This document shows, one piece after another, positions 16,623 through 26,211 of a stretch of DNA of 64,000 nt. The notes beneath the pieces were generated by a model. The model ran no database searches, was not told where the DNA came from, and was given only the letters and a program-made list of their open reading frames with translations. Source of the DNA: Novipirellula artificiosorum. Its GTDB lineage: Bacteria; Planctomycetota; Planctomycetia; Pirellulales; Pirellulaceae. Where the stretch lies: NCBI RefSeq assembly GCF_007860135.1, contig NZ_SJPV01000003.1, positions 90,598-154,597 on the forward strand, in the 5' to 3' direction. Each line of letters begins with the position of its first letter. Positions within the stretch are counted from its first letter, which is position 1. Both the position numbers and the translations under genes were made by a program.

Positions 16623-18413
16623 ATGTATCGATCCTATCGAGTTAGCATTTTCGCCGCACTGTTGATGTTGAGCCTGCCCTTGGCCGATGTCTCTGGCCGA
16701 GGTCGGGGCGGTGGAGGCGGTCACAGTTTTGGCGGTGGCGGCGGAGGTCGTAGCTTTGGCGGTGGCGGCGGAGCTGGCAACTTTGGCGGCGGTGGATTTA
16801 GCGGCGGAGCAAGCCGAGGTGGCAGTTTGGGTGGCGGCGGTTTTTCTGGCGGCGGAGCTGGCAACTTTGGCGGTGGTGGGTTTAGCGGCGGAGCGAGCCG
16901 AGGCGGCAGTTTGGGTGGCAGTGGTCTTTCTGGCGGCGGAGCAAGCCGAGGTGGCAGCTTGGGTGCCGGCGGTTTTGGTAGCGGCGGAGCTGGCAACTTT
17001 GCCGGCGATGGATTTGGTGGCGGCGCAAGCCGAGCTGGTGGTTCGGCGGGTGGCGGTTTCGGCAACTTTCGTGGCGACGGGTTCGGAGGGACGGGAGCGA
17101 CTGCGGGTCAAGCAGGCTTCGGTGGTGCCGGCGGCGGAGCCGCTTCTCGCGGCGGTTTCAACAAGCCAAGCAGCGCACAACTTGGCAACTTTTTGGGCAT
17201 GCCATCCGATGGGGGCATGCAGGGACTGGCCACCGGCAATCGATCCCGATCAACCCAAACGCCGGCATTCGGTGGAAACGCCGATGTTAACCATGGCACC
17301 GCAACGGGGCCACGTGGTGGGCAAGCTGCGGGAGCAACCGTGACAGGTCCTCGAGGAAACACTGCCGGGAAAGCTGTCGGCGTTGGCGCCGACGGTGGCG
17401 TTGCGAGCGTTGGCGGCATCAAAGGTGCGGACGGCGGCGCTGCGGCTCGGGGTGCAGCCATCGGGCCAGACGGGGGTGCCGTCGCTGGCCGTGCTGCCAC
17501 GGGTCCGCGTGGAAATGCGGCAGGGCAAGCGATGGGTGTCGGTCCCAATGGTGGCGTGGCTGGGGTTGGCGGAGTCAGGGGTGCGGACGGCGGCGCTGCG
17601 GCTCGGGGTGCAGCCGTGGGGCCGGACGGCCGAGCGGTTGCCGGTCGGGCAGCTGTGGGTCCGCGTGGAAATGCGGCGGCGGGTGCGGTTGCAGCTGGCC
17701 CCCGCGGCGTTGCTGCAGGATTCACTCGCGTCAGCGCTTCGGGACGTTACACCACGGCAACCGCGGTTCGCGCAAATTACAACCACTGGGATGTTTACGG
17801 CGACCGATGGCACGTCGATCACCCCGGTGCCTGGTATGCCGCAGGCTGGGCAAGCGGAGCGGCATGGCGAGCGGCGACATGGAATTCCGTCGGCGCTTGG
17901 ATGAGCTATTATCCAACCACGCCGGTGTATTACGACTACGGAAACACAGTCACCGTCGAGGACGGCAATGTTTACGTTGACGGCACGGATGCCGGGACGA
18001 CCGAACAATACTACCAACAAGCGAGTGACTTGGCTGCAAGCGGTGCCCAGGCGAAGGCTCCTGAGGACGGCGATTGGTTGCCGCTCGGCGTGTTTGCGCT
18101 GACCAAGGAGGACCACGAGAAATCGGTCGTGTCGATTGAACTTGCGGTGAACAAAGAGGGAGTCATTCGTGGGAATTACACCGATACAGCATCGGGCAAG
18201 ACCCAGACGATCCAAGGTGCCGTAGACAAGAAGACGCAGCGGGTTGCCTTCTCGGTCGGCGACAATACATCAAACTTTATTGAGACAGGGCTTTACAACC
18301 TGACCAAAGATGAAGCGCCGGCACTCATCCATGTAGGAACAGAAAGGACGGAACAGTGGCTCTTGGTCCGGCTGACAAAGGACGAAGGTGCGACAACCGC
18401 GGCGACATCCTAG
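16623..18413 (+). CDS. Secreted glycine-rich, collagen-like repeat protein
   Basis: 596 residues with a signal peptide (IFAALLMLSLPLADVSG). Residues of about 22-185 are tandem Gly/Ser/Phe repeats (GGGFSGGASRGGSLG and variants). Residues of about 225-375 are longer repeats of about 56 residues alternating GPRGNAAGQAMGVG and GADGGAAARGAA with GPDG, reminiscent of collagen-like GPxG motifs. The remaining 220 residues are non-repetitive: a Tyr/Trp-rich segment (HWDVYGDRWHVDHPGAWY), then a compact C-terminal domain (DWLPLGVFALTKEDHE ... LLVRLTKDE). Such chains are annotated in planctomycetes as protocadherin-like, without experimental function. A cell-surface or matrix role is plausible. Confidence 0.8.
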   Translation: MYRSYRVSIFAALLMLSLPLADVSGRGRGGGGGHSFGGGGGGRSFGGGGGAGNFGGGGFSGGASRGGSLGGGGFSGGGAGNFGGGGFSGGASRGGSLGGSGLSGGGASRGGSLGAGGFGSGGAGNFAGDGFGGGASRAGGSAGGGFGNFRGDGFGGTGATAGQAGFGGAGGGAASRGGFNKPSSAQLGNFLGMPSDGGMQGLATGNRSRSTQTPAFGGNADVNHGTATGPRGGQAAGATVTGPRGNTAGKAVGVGADGGVASVGGIKGADGGAAARGAAIGPDGGAVAGRAATGPRGNAAGQAMGVGPNGGVAGVGGVRGADGGAAARGAAVGPDGRAVAGRAAVGPRGNAAAGAVAAGPRGVAAGFTRVSASGRYTTATAVRANYNHWDVYGDRWHVDHPGAWYAAGWASGAAWRAATWNSVGAWMSYYPTTPVYYDYGNTVTVEDGNVYVDGTDAGTTEQYYQQASDLAASGAQAKAPEDGDWLPLGVFALTKEDHEKSVVSIELAVNKEGVIRGNYTDTASGKTQTIQGAVDKKTQRVAFSVGDNTSNFIETGLYNLTKDEAPALIHVGTERTEQWLLVRLTKDEGATTAATS

Positions 18414-18516
18414 AGTATTTTTCCCCTTCTTTGTTTTTAAATTCCGTCTGGCGGCACGACTTGTCGTCAGCTCTATCGTTCGATTTCGGCCGGTAATCAC
18501 TCAACAGGAACCTTCG

Positions 18517-20037
18517 ATGAACCGCTTCTTTTGGCTTACGCTACTCGTTGCATCTACAACCCTTTGCACGCCACAACTCAGTCACGCACAGTTTGAGACC
18601 TTAGTTCGGCACCTGCCCGAGGGCGCCAACACGTTGGTGCTGTTCAATATGGAGAAAATCCTTGCCTCACCCTTAGCGGTTCAACGAAAATGGGCAGAGA
18701 ACCAAGAAAACATGTTTGAGTCGGGAATTCTGTTCATTCCCCCTCAAACGCAACAACTCGTAATGGCATCGGAAACCGATTTCGAACTGATGCAACCTCA
18801 CTGGAACGCTTCCGTTGTCAATCTGAGTGACGAGCCATCGATGTTGACGGTCTCGGAACGATACGACGGAAGCATCGATGAAATCGGTGGCCAGGAAGCG
18901 GCAGTGCTTTCAAACAACACGTATGTCGTTAAATTTGGCAAGTTCATCGCCGGCATGATGTACCCCGCGGATCGACAAAAAGCAGCTCGCTGGGTCGAGG
19001 AAGCGTATGCAAACACGGGGCGAAAGCCACTCGGGGAATACTTGCAGCAAGCGGAGGGTTACGCGGACAACAACAAGACCCCCATCATTATGGCGATGGA
19101 TTTCGAAAACCTGCTTTCAAAAACACTCATCCGCCAGCGTTTGGATGGCATGAAGTCACTTCAGGGCCAAAAGGTGGACCTTGACCAGTTAGCCGCGACC
19201 TTGGCGACGATTCGTGGGGCGATGTTGGGAATCAACGTGACAGATCGTGTCTTCGGAGCGATCAAGATCGACTTTGGTCAGGATGTGACCTTCATGGAAC
19301 CGTATGCCAAAGCATTGCTACTCGAGAGCCTCGGCCATCACGGAGCGATGATTCAAGAATTCAACGACTGGAAGCTGGAAGTCACGGGTAAAGAGATCTT
19401 GTTGAAGGGCTCCTTGCAACAGAGTGGAGTACAGCGTTTGTTCAGTTTACTCGACACGCCGCAGTCCTTGCATGCGATGGTGTCTTCTGCATCCTCCTCA
19501 ACGGGGAGCGATCCCGCGTCGAAACAGGAACTGGTTGCACAAGCAACCAAACAGTACTTCCACGCCATCCAGCTTTTGGTCACCGATCTAAGCAACGAGG
19601 ATGAAAAGCATGACACCTACACGACAGGTTTAGAGGCCATGTGGTATCAACGCTATGCTGCAAAAATTGATGCATTACCCATTCTTCATGTTGACCCCGT
19701 GATGATCAAATTTGCAACTCAAGTCTCCGCAACCCTGCGTCAATCGCAAAACGCAATGCGATCGGTTGGGATTCAAACGGCATCGCAAGTCCTCAGCGCA
19801 CCTGACGCTCAAGTTTATAACTATCGCACGGCGACAGGTCCGTGGGGTGGGTATGGTTATCGGTACGCCTACAATCCCCGTGCGTCGGCTCGAGCGACTG
19901 CGACGCAGGACATGGACATTGCGCAGCAAGCAAAGATCAAGGGCTACGCCACGGCAAACAATCTTATGCAACAGATCACCGTTGCGATGGCAGACATGCG
20001 GCGTGAGATGACTGAAAAGTACAACGTCGAGTTTTGA
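18517..20037 (+). CDS. Secreted planctomycete protein of unknown function
   Basis: 506 residues starting MNRFFWLTLLVASTTLC, with a signal peptide ending near LSHAQ and AGGAA upstream as a ribosome site. The 43 residues before this start in the open frame are discarded. It is rich in helices and has no motif I recognise. The N-terminal part (LPEGANTLVLFNMEKIL ... SPLAVQRKWAE) reads like a surface or periplasmic domain. Residues near 435-475 are Tyr/Gly/Arg-rich (WGGYGYRYAYNPRASARATAT). It lies between the glycine-rich protein and the sulfatase on the same strand, but gaps of about 100 and 190 bases make an operon uncertain. Confidence 0.65.
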   Translation: MNRFFWLTLLVASTTLCTPQLSHAQFETLVRHLPEGANTLVLFNMEKILASPLAVQRKWAENQENMFESGILFIPPQTQQLVMASETDFELMQPHWNASVVNLSDEPSMLTVSERYDGSIDEIGGQEAAVLSNNTYVVKFGKFIAGMMYPADRQKAARWVEEAYANTGRKPLGEYLQQAEGYADNNKTPIIMAMDFENLLSKTLIRQRLDGMKSLQGQKVDLDQLAATLATIRGAMLGINVTDRVFGAIKIDFGQDVTFMEPYAKALLLESLGHHGAMIQEFNDWKLEVTGKEILLKGSLQQSGVQRLFSLLDTPQSLHAMVSSASSSTGSDPASKQELVAQATKQYFHAIQLLVTDLSNEDEKHDTYTTGLEAMWYQRYAAKIDALPILHVDPVMIKFATQVSATLRQSQNAMRSVGIQTASQVLSAPDAQVYNYRTATGPWGGYGYRYAYNPRASARATATQDMDIAQQAKIKGYATANNLMQQITVAMADMRREMTEKYNVEF

Positions 20038-20227
20038 CAAGCGACGGGTCGGGGCGGTTCGATTACACGATCGATTTCCCCACCCCCAGCTTGCTCCTCG
20101 CACGTTGCGACACCACCTCCTGAATTCACGGTCACTCAATCGGTTCAGCAAACCTTCGCAAAGGACAAGATTGAACCGTTCAATTGCATCGTCCCCATAC
20201 ATGGCACCCAACAAAGAAATGGATCCA

Positions 20228-22747
20228 ATGAAAACCAGCCCACAAGTCTTGATCACTCGACTCTTCATTGCAGTTGTTGCTCTCACGCCGCTGTCCGGAT
20301 GGGCACAAATTCAAACCTCGGGTACCGCTGGCTCGCCCGCCGCGACCACGACGATTGACGGAAGTCAGTTGCCTGCGCCAGATCCTAAATTTGGTGGTGT
20401 GATCGAGGACGATGCGCTACAGTCCAAGGCGTGGTGGGCACCTCGTATCGTGCCGCCGAAGCAGGCGCCGAATATCTTGTTGATCATGACGGACGACTCT
20501 GGCTTTGGTGTGCCCAGCACGTTTGGCGGTGTCATTCCAACACCGACCATGGATCGACTCGCGAAAACCGGCTTGCGTTACAACAATATTCACTCCACGG
20601 CACTCTGCTCACCGACTCGCGCTGCTTTGATTACCGGACGCAATCACCATTCGGCGGGCTTCGGCGTGATCTCCGAACAATCGACTGGGTTCCCTGGTTA
20701 CAACAGCATCATTGCCAAGGACAAGGCAACCATCGGCCGAATCCTGAAGGATAACGGCTATGCAACCTCATGGTTCGGCAAGGACCATAACGTACCAGCC
20801 TTCTGCGCAAGCAAGGTCGGCCCCTTCGACAATTGGCCCATCGGCCAGGGTTTTGAGTACTTCTACGGGTTTGTCGGTGGCGACGCGAATCAGTGGCAGC
20901 CGAACCTATTCCGCAATACGACCCAAATCTATCCGTTCGAAGGCAAACCGGGTTGGAACCTCGTGACCGGCATGGCCGACGACGCGATTGACTACCTGAA
21001 CGAGATCAACCAAATCCAGCCCGACAAGCCATTCTTCTGCTACTTCGTTCCGGGTGCGACGCACGCGCCGCATCACCCAACCCAAGAGTGGGTCGAGAAA
21101 ATCCGCGACATGCATCTGTTCGACGACGGATGGAACAAGCTTCGGGAGCGGATTTTTGAAAACCAAAAGCGTCTCGGTGTCATTCCGGCGAACACTCAGT
21201 TGGAACCATGGCCGACCGAAGTGATCAAGAATTGGGACGATTGCACGCCAGCCGAGAAGAAACTGTTTATTCGCCAGGTGGAAACGTTCGCCGCCTTTGA
21301 AGCCTACACCGACTACGAAATCGGACGGGTCGTGCAGACCGTCGAGGACATGGGCAAGCTCGACAACACCCTGATCATCTACATCAACGGCGACAACGGC
21401 ACCAGTGCCGAGGGCGGTCCGCTCGGCACCCCCAACGAAGTCGCGTTCTTCAACGGTGTCAACATGATGCCCGTCGCCGAGCAGATGAAGTTTTACGACG
21501 TGTGGGGTACCGAGGAGACCTACAACCACATGTCGGCAGGTTGGTCCTGGGCTTTCGATACGCCCTTCACTTGGTTTAAGCAGAATGCGTCGAAACTTGG
21601 AGGCATCCGTCAATGCATGGCGATCTCTTGGCCCAGACACATCAAGGACAAGGGTAGTTTGCGAGAGCAATTTTGCCACGTCAACGATATCGTCCCCACC
21701 ATCCTCGAAGCCTGTGAGATTCCCGCGCCCGAGTACGTGGACGGTATCCAGCAGGCGCCGATCGAAGGTACAAGCCTGGCCTACACCTTCGATGCAAACG
21801 CTGCAAAGGAGAAGTCGAGGCATACGACCCAGTACTTTGAAATGATGGGTCAATGGGCCTTGTATCACGAGGGTTGGTTGCTGAGCACCAAGGTAAACCG
21901 TGCGCCATGGGAAGCTTTCGGAGCTGCCAATCCTGATCCACTCAACAACCAAATCCTCGAACTCTACGATCTGAACGCCGACTTCAGTCAATCTCAGAAC
22001 ATCGCCGACAAGCATCCTGATAAAGTGAAACAGATGAAGCAGATGTTCATCGAGGAAGCGAAAAAGTACCAAGTCTTCCCGATGGATGCGTCGGTTGCGG
22101 GTCGCATTGTGGCTCCGCGTCCGAACATCACCGCCGGACGAACCCAGTTCGTCTACACCAAGCCGATGGTGGGGCTACCGCAAGGCGATTCACCGTTCCT
22201 GCTTAACAGTTCCTACACCATCACCGCGGATATTGAGGTACCCAAGGGCGGTGCCGAGGGAATGATCTTAACTTCGGGTGGCCGATTTGCCGGCTACGGA
22301 TTCTACCTACTTGAAGGCAAACCCGTTTTCCTCTGGAATCTGATTGACTTGAATCGAATCAAGTGGGAAGGTCCTGACGCACTCGCGCCAGGCAAGCACA
22401 CGCTGGAGTTTGACTTCAAGTATGACGGTCTCGGAGTCGGGACGCTGGCGTTTAACAACATGAGTGGTCTTGGACGCGGTGGAACGGGAACGTTGAAGGT
22501 GGACGGCAAGGTCGTCCAGACCGTCGCGATGCCTCACACGTTACCGATGATCCTACAATGGGACGAGAGCTTCGACATTGGCTCCGATACGCTGACGAGT
22601 GTCAATGACGCTGACTACAAGCCACCCTTCACCTTCACCGGTAAACTCAACAAATTAACCATCGAGGTGGATCGCCCCGAGCTGTCGCCAGACGAAATCA
22701 AGCAGTTGGAAGAAGGACTAAAGAAAGTCGATGCCGGTCGCGAGTAA
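20228..22747 (+). CDS. Secreted arylsulfatase (type I, formylglycine-dependent)
   Basis: About 839 residues from MKTSPQVLITRLFIAVV, which gives a signal peptide (ATGs at 20219 and 20201 are alternatives). The sulfatase signature is C127-S-P-T-R followed by AALITGR; the Cys is the residue converted to formylglycine by the sulfatase-maturing enzyme. Metal ligands are in NILLIMTDDSG and YINGDNGTS; conserved His/Lys in GRNHHSAGFG, WFGKDHN and GATHAPHH fit a sulfate pocket. The C-terminal 200 residues (TITADIEVPKGGAEG ...) form a beta-rich extension common to large arylsulfatases of the AtsA type. With GH43 and GH5 nearby it suggests use of sulfated marine polysaccharides. Confidence 0.92.
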   Translation: MKTSPQVLITRLFIAVVALTPLSGWAQIQTSGTAGSPAATTTIDGSQLPAPDPKFGGVIEDDALQSKAWWAPRIVPPKQAPNILLIMTDDSGFGVPSTFGGVIPTPTMDRLAKTGLRYNNIHSTALCSPTRAALITGRNHHSAGFGVISEQSTGFPGYNSIIAKDKATIGRILKDNGYATSWFGKDHNVPAFCASKVGPFDNWPIGQGFEYFYGFVGGDANQWQPNLFRNTTQIYPFEGKPGWNLVTGMADDAIDYLNEINQIQPDKPFFCYFVPGATHAPHHPTQEWVEKIRDMHLFDDGWNKLRERIFENQKRLGVIPANTQLEPWPTEVIKNWDDCTPAEKKLFIRQVETFAAFEAYTDYEIGRVVQTVEDMGKLDNTLIIYINGDNGTSAEGGPLGTPNEVAFFNGVNMMPVAEQMKFYDVWGTEETYNHMSAGWSWAFDTPFTWFKQNASKLGGIRQCMAISWPRHIKDKGSLREQFCHVNDIVPTILEACEIPAPEYVDGIQQAPIEGTSLAYTFDANAAKEKSRHTTQYFEMMGQWALYHEGWLLSTKVNRAPWEAFGAANPDPLNNQILELYDLNADFSQSQNIADKHPDKVKQMKQMFIEEAKKYQVFPMDASVAGRIVAPRPNITAGRTQFVYTKPMVGLPQGDSPFLLNSSYTITADIEVPKGGAEGMILTSGGRFAGYGFYLLEGKPVFLWNLIDLNRIKWEGPDALAPGKHTLEFDFKYDGLGVGTLAFNNMSGLGRGGTGTLKVDGKVVQTVAMPHTLPMILQWDESFDIGSDTLTSVNDADYKPPFTFTGKLNKLTIEVDRPELSPDEIKQLEEGLKKVDAGRE

Positions 22748-22866
22748 GGAACTTCGAAGACCTGCTCGGGATGGGAATTCCCAACGGTTACCTGGGCGTG
22801 ATTGGGATCATGCTGGGAACCGTCTCGGCCATGGGGTTTTACCTTCAGCTCAGGGGCTGGTTTCAA

Positions 22867-24540
22867 TCATCTCGTTGCTTTGGGGCCGTCGTAGTCATAG
22901 CGGAAAGAGTCGATGTCCACGCAGCCCGCTTCTTCATTTTCGTTCCAGCAAAACAAGCCCAACCGATCGCCGGTCCAACTGCCGAACACCAACGTGAACT
23001 CGGGTCCGAACGATTGGAAGGTCTCGCCGTCGGTGCTGTATTCAAACCTAGCTTGATCGGCCAGGTTTCGAGTTCGAAGAAAGAGAATCTGCGTGGTGAT
23101 CTCTGGGCCAATGAGCTTGGTTCCATCATGGTTCATGAAGAACAAATGCTTCTTCATCGAATCCTCGACTTCAACGCCAAGCAAATGAAACTGGCCACCA
23201 AAACGAACAAAGCCGGCTTGTTGGCCCGGCGCCATACTCGACAGATCAAACTTTGCGACGGCGGATCCAACGGTCGTCCCCATAATTCGTTGGCTGACCG
23301 TATTGCATGCACGCCAGAAGACTTGATCTTTACTGCCAGCGTATTGATCTTTTGGAATCGGCACGCAGGCCTTCAGTCGCAACCACCCGGGGCGCTCGGT
23401 CAAGGACCAATGGGAGTCACGCGGATTGTGATTCCATTCCCAACTCGGACCAAGCCGCGATTGCGAGAAATCGTCGTCCGTCATGGGGGCGTTGATTGCA
23501 AAACCCTTGATCGGTTTTTGGTGCTGCCTGACCGGTTCACCGATGCCGTCGCCATCCACGTCTTGACCAATGATGGGCCAACCGTCGATCCAGGTGACGG
23601 GTTCAAGACATTGAGGACGCCCCTGAAAGGGACTGTCAATGTTTTGGATCAATTGATGCGTGTACCACCACGACTTGTCCGCAGCTTGCATCAGAGCGCC
23701 TTGGCTACAACTGCGTGCGAACCCGTTACCCCGTTCCAGCACAATTTTGTTTTCATAAGGACCATAGATGCTGTCGGTCTTTGACCGCAACACAACCTGT
23801 TTGCGATCACGCAACTCGCCTTTTTTCTGAAACCACTGCGCAATTAAAAAATACCAGCGGCCATCCACCTTATAAATCTTTGCTGCCTCAGCGCCCGTCC
23901 CCCTGTAGATCACCGTCCCTTCGTCTTCGATTCGCTGGCCATCCCAACTCATCTTATAAAGACGATTCTCGTTTCCGCCCTTTCCATCACGTTCGGTCCG
24001 CTGCTTCGTGCCGGTGTTGCAGAGCAGGTAGGCTTGATGAGCAGTGTCGTCCCAAAAAACCGCAGGGTCGTCAAACACCTTTTCCGTTGGAAGCATTTGA
24101 ACCGGAGTCGACCAAGGGCCGTGAATGTCTGCGGCGGAACTCATATACAGCCCGTGCTTGAAATCAATTTGGTAGCAGTACCATGTGCCGTCGTGATAAG
24201 CGAGGTCACCGGCCCAGACGCCGAATGAGTATCCATTCATTTGGTCCCAGTCGTATTCAGGGGCCCAATCGAGTCGCTTCCAAACATGACCGATGCTGGT
24301 CCAGTTGACCATGTCCTTGGATTCCAAGATCACCATGCCTGGGCTCATGTGCTGCTTGGACGAGATCATGTAGTACGTATCGCCAACTTGTTCCACGTCC
24401 ACATCCGGGTAGTCCGCGTTCAGGATCGGATTCCGATAGGTGCCATCGCCCTGGTCGCCCCAGCTGCCGGTTTGCTGAGCGGTTGCAGGGCTTGAAAGCA
24501 ACACCAGTAGGACTAGCCCTGGAAGGGATGCAAGTTTCAT
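22867..24540 (-). CDS. Secreted glycoside hydrolase family 43 (beta-xylosidase/arabinofuranosidase type)
   Basis: 557 residues from MKLASLPGLVLLVLLSS, a signal peptide cut near ATAQQ. The five-bladed propeller carries the GH43 triad: general base Asp in NPILNADYPDVDVEQVGDTY, pKa-tuning Asp in VFDDPAVFWDD, and general acid Glu in GTGAEAAKIYKVDGRWY. After residue 350 comes a beta-sandwich (DDFSQSRLGPSWEWNHNP ... SWTGDRLGLFCWNENEEAGC), the C2 domain of beta-xylosidase-type GH43 enzymes. It converges with the sulfatase, with 119 bases between stop codons. Substrate (xylan, arabinan or a mixed glycan) cannot be set from sequence. Confidence 0.9.
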   Translation of the reverse strand: MKLASLPGLVLLVLLSSPATAQQTGSWGDQGDGTYRNPILNADYPDVDVEQVGDTYYMISSKQHMSPGMVILESKDMVNWTSIGHVWKRLDWAPEYDWDQMNGYSFGVWAGDLAYHDGTWYCYQIDFKHGLYMSSAADIHGPWSTPVQMLPTEKVFDDPAVFWDDTAHQAYLLCNTGTKQRTERDGKGGNENRLYKMSWDGQRIEDEGTVIYRGTGAEAAKIYKVDGRWYFLIAQWFQKKGELRDRKQVVLRSKTDSIYGPYENKIVLERGNGFARSCSQGALMQAADKSWWYTHQLIQNIDSPFQGRPQCLEPVTWIDGWPIIGQDVDGDGIGEPVRQHQKPIKGFAINAPMTDDDFSQSRLGPSWEWNHNPRDSHWSLTERPGWLRLKACVPIPKDQYAGSKDQVFWRACNTVSQRIMGTTVGSAVAKFDLSSMAPGQQAGFVRFGGQFHLLGVEVEDSMKKHLFFMNHDGTKLIGPEITTQILFLRTRNLADQARFEYSTDGETFQSFGPEFTLVFGSWTGDRLGLFCWNENEEAGCVDIDSFRYDYDGPKATR

Positions 24541-24607
24541 CAGGCTTTTTCTCCTCGTTGTGGCGACCGGCTGAGTCAACCGCGACACCTGGAAATGTAG
24601 GACAACA

Positions 24608-25477
24608 TCATCCCAATTGCTTTGCGATCTCATAGATCTGCTGATCGTCAAGCACCTTCTCGTTTGATTCAAACAGTGCTTTGATCGCGGCTCGGTGAGT
24701 CTTCATCTTCAATCCACCAACTCCGATCGCGCCGTACGTCACCACTTCGCCGACTCTTGCCGATTGATGGGTTACTTCAACCCCTTCGATCCCAGCGGGT
24801 GGCACTGCGTTGAGATCAATCGCAACCTTCAATTGATCGCAGTTGGCAAGGGTTTGCTTGTCGATCAATTGCGTTCCGGCGGCACCACAGGCGACCACGA
24901 TCGTTGCCTCGCGAAGCACACGACGGGCGTCATCGATTCCGTTAACTTGATCCGGCTCCACCGACCCACACCCCAGGCAACTGGCATTGATAGAGTCACA
25001 GACCTCCGAGGCTCGCTGGATCGAACGGCTAGTGGCTCGCACCTTCGCCCCTTCCCGAGCCAGCATGCGGGTGACGCGTTGACCCACCGGGCCGGTCGCT
25101 CCCAAGACGACCGCCGTTGCCGCATCAAGCTTGACTTCTCTCGCGGCGCAGACCACCGCGGCGGCGGCCGTGGTATTGCATCCGTTTGCATCGAGCATGG
25201 TTGAAACCCTAACCGGCCCAAAAAAACACTCGTGGACCTTCTTCATCAATTGCTCGGCGGCGGTGACGTTTGACCCACCAACAAAAATCGCGGTGTTGCG
25301 AAGCTGATCGCTACCGCGTGTGAACATGGCACCATGCACGAGAGACGTGACGTTATCGGCTGTCACGCTGGCATAGCGGAGCAAATGATCGACGCCGCTA
25401 TCGTAGGCGACCACCCCATCGAAGCTACTAGGGTGCTCGTCGACGTCAAGTTGGATGAGCAATTTAGGGAGAGGCAT
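24608..25477 (-). CDS. mtdB: NAD(P)-dependent methylene-tetrahydromethanopterin dehydrogenase
   Basis: 289 residues. The Rossmann segment AVVLGATGPVGQRVTRMLAR lies in the middle, and the C-terminal EVVTYGAIGVGGLKMKTHRAAI and N-terminal LLIQLDVDEHPSSFDGVVAYDSGVD match MtdA/MtdB proteins; the lineage suggests MtdB. It oxidises methylene-H4MPT to methenyl-H4MPT in formaldehyde oxidation or detoxification. It follows fae by 108 bases on the same strand. The pairing with fae and a nearby ATP-grasp gene is the typical planctomycete C1 cluster. The specific mtdB name rests on family resemblance. Confidence 0.88.
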   Translation of the reverse strand: MPLPKLLIQLDVDEHPSSFDGVVAYDSGVDHLLRYASVTADNVTSLVHGAMFTRGSDQLRNTAIFVGGSNVTAAEQLMKKVHECFFGPVRVSTMLDANGCNTTAAAAVVCAAREVKLDAATAVVLGATGPVGQRVTRMLAREGAKVRATSRSIQRASEVCDSINASCLGCGSVEPDQVNGIDDARRVLREATIVVACGAAGTQLIDKQTLANCDQLKVAIDLNAVPPAGIEGVEVTHQSARVGEVVTYGAIGVGGLKMKTHRAAIKALFESNEKVLDDQQIYEIAKQLG

Positions 25478-25585
25478 GACCGCGGTAAAAGCAATAGGCG
25501 AGAAAAAAGGCTACAGGACCTGAACCGAATCAGATCGAGCAGCCTTGGGACGCAAAAAACATTCGATATCGCTTATTCGATTCGC

Positions 25586-26083
25586 TTAGAAACCCTTAAA
25601 CGGATGAGCCGCCGAGTCTTTCTTCGCGATCATTTCGTCGACCGTTGGCTTACCCGCCATCGCAGCAACGAGCGATTGCTTCGTGGCCTCGTAGTTGAAA
25701 TTGTAAATCTTTTCATCATCCTCAGCATCGGGGTGAATGAACACGCCGCAAACGCAAACCAACTCTTCGGCTTGATCCTTTGGAATGATTCCTTCGGCGA
25801 CCGCGTCTGCAACGGCTTTCGCAACCGCCGCTTGAGCGGGGCCAAACATTTGCACGGCTTGCTTCATACCCTTGATCGTCACTTTGGTGATCATCACGGT
25901 CGAAGGTTTCACGGCGACGTTGGGCTCCAACACGGCCAACAAGTTCGTGTGGCCTTCGCTTTGGTTCGACAACGCGTTTGCAAATGCGACGCCAACCGGT
26001 CCATCTTTGCTACCGATCATCAAATCAATGTGGGCAATCTCGTTGCCGTCGCCAACTAATGCTTCACCAATGTTAAACTGCAT
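25586..26083 (-). CDS. fae: Formaldehyde-activating enzyme
   Basis: 165 residues, the normal length of Fae, which condenses formaldehyde with tetrahydromethanopterin to methylene-H4MPT. The start MQFNIGEALVGDGNEIAHIDL contains the conserved catalytic His (residue 18 here). GPVGVAFANALSNQSEGHTNLLAV and PSTVMITKVTIKGMKQAVQMFGPAQAAVA-type segments follow and are unmistakable for the family. The C-terminus (EATKQSLVAAMAGKPTVDEM) is standard. It is transcribed ahead of mtdB and divergently from the ATP-grasp gene, giving a compact C1 module with a shared 128-base promoter region. Planctomycetes use H4MPT without being true methylotrophs, so detoxification is a likely role. Confidence 0.96.
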   Translation of the reverse strand: MQFNIGEALVGDGNEIAHIDLMIGSKDGPVGVAFANALSNQSEGHTNLLAVLEPNVAVKPSTVMITKVTIKGMKQAVQMFGPAQAAVAKAVADAVAEGIIPKDQAEELVCVCGVFIHPDAEDDEKIYNFNYEATKQSLVAAMAGKPTVDEMIAKKDSAAHPFKGF

Positions 26084-26211
26084 GGGCGGAGAGCTCCGTA
26101 GAAATCAAAAGGGGTTGGGGAAGGGGCGCTTTTCCTGTTTCATTGCACCCTTTCGTCAGCTCAAGACATTACCAGATCGAGATCCTTGCGACCACTAGTC
26201 ATCCGTGATTC

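Noticed and set aside
16721..18215. Long Pro/Ala-rich and Arg/Thr-rich antisense frames in the glycine-rich gene
   Set aside because: Shadows created by GC-rich repeats; no start signals or domains, while the sense frame has a signal peptide.
20906..22072. 388-residue minus-strand frame
   Set aside because: Fully antisense to the sulfatase, whose catalytic motifs are intact; the product shows no domain.
22771..23784. 337-residue plus-strand frame starting with a hydrophobic segment
   Set aside because: Nearly all of it is antisense to GH43. The first 30 residues could be a membrane peptide, but the frame has no stop near there and no support.
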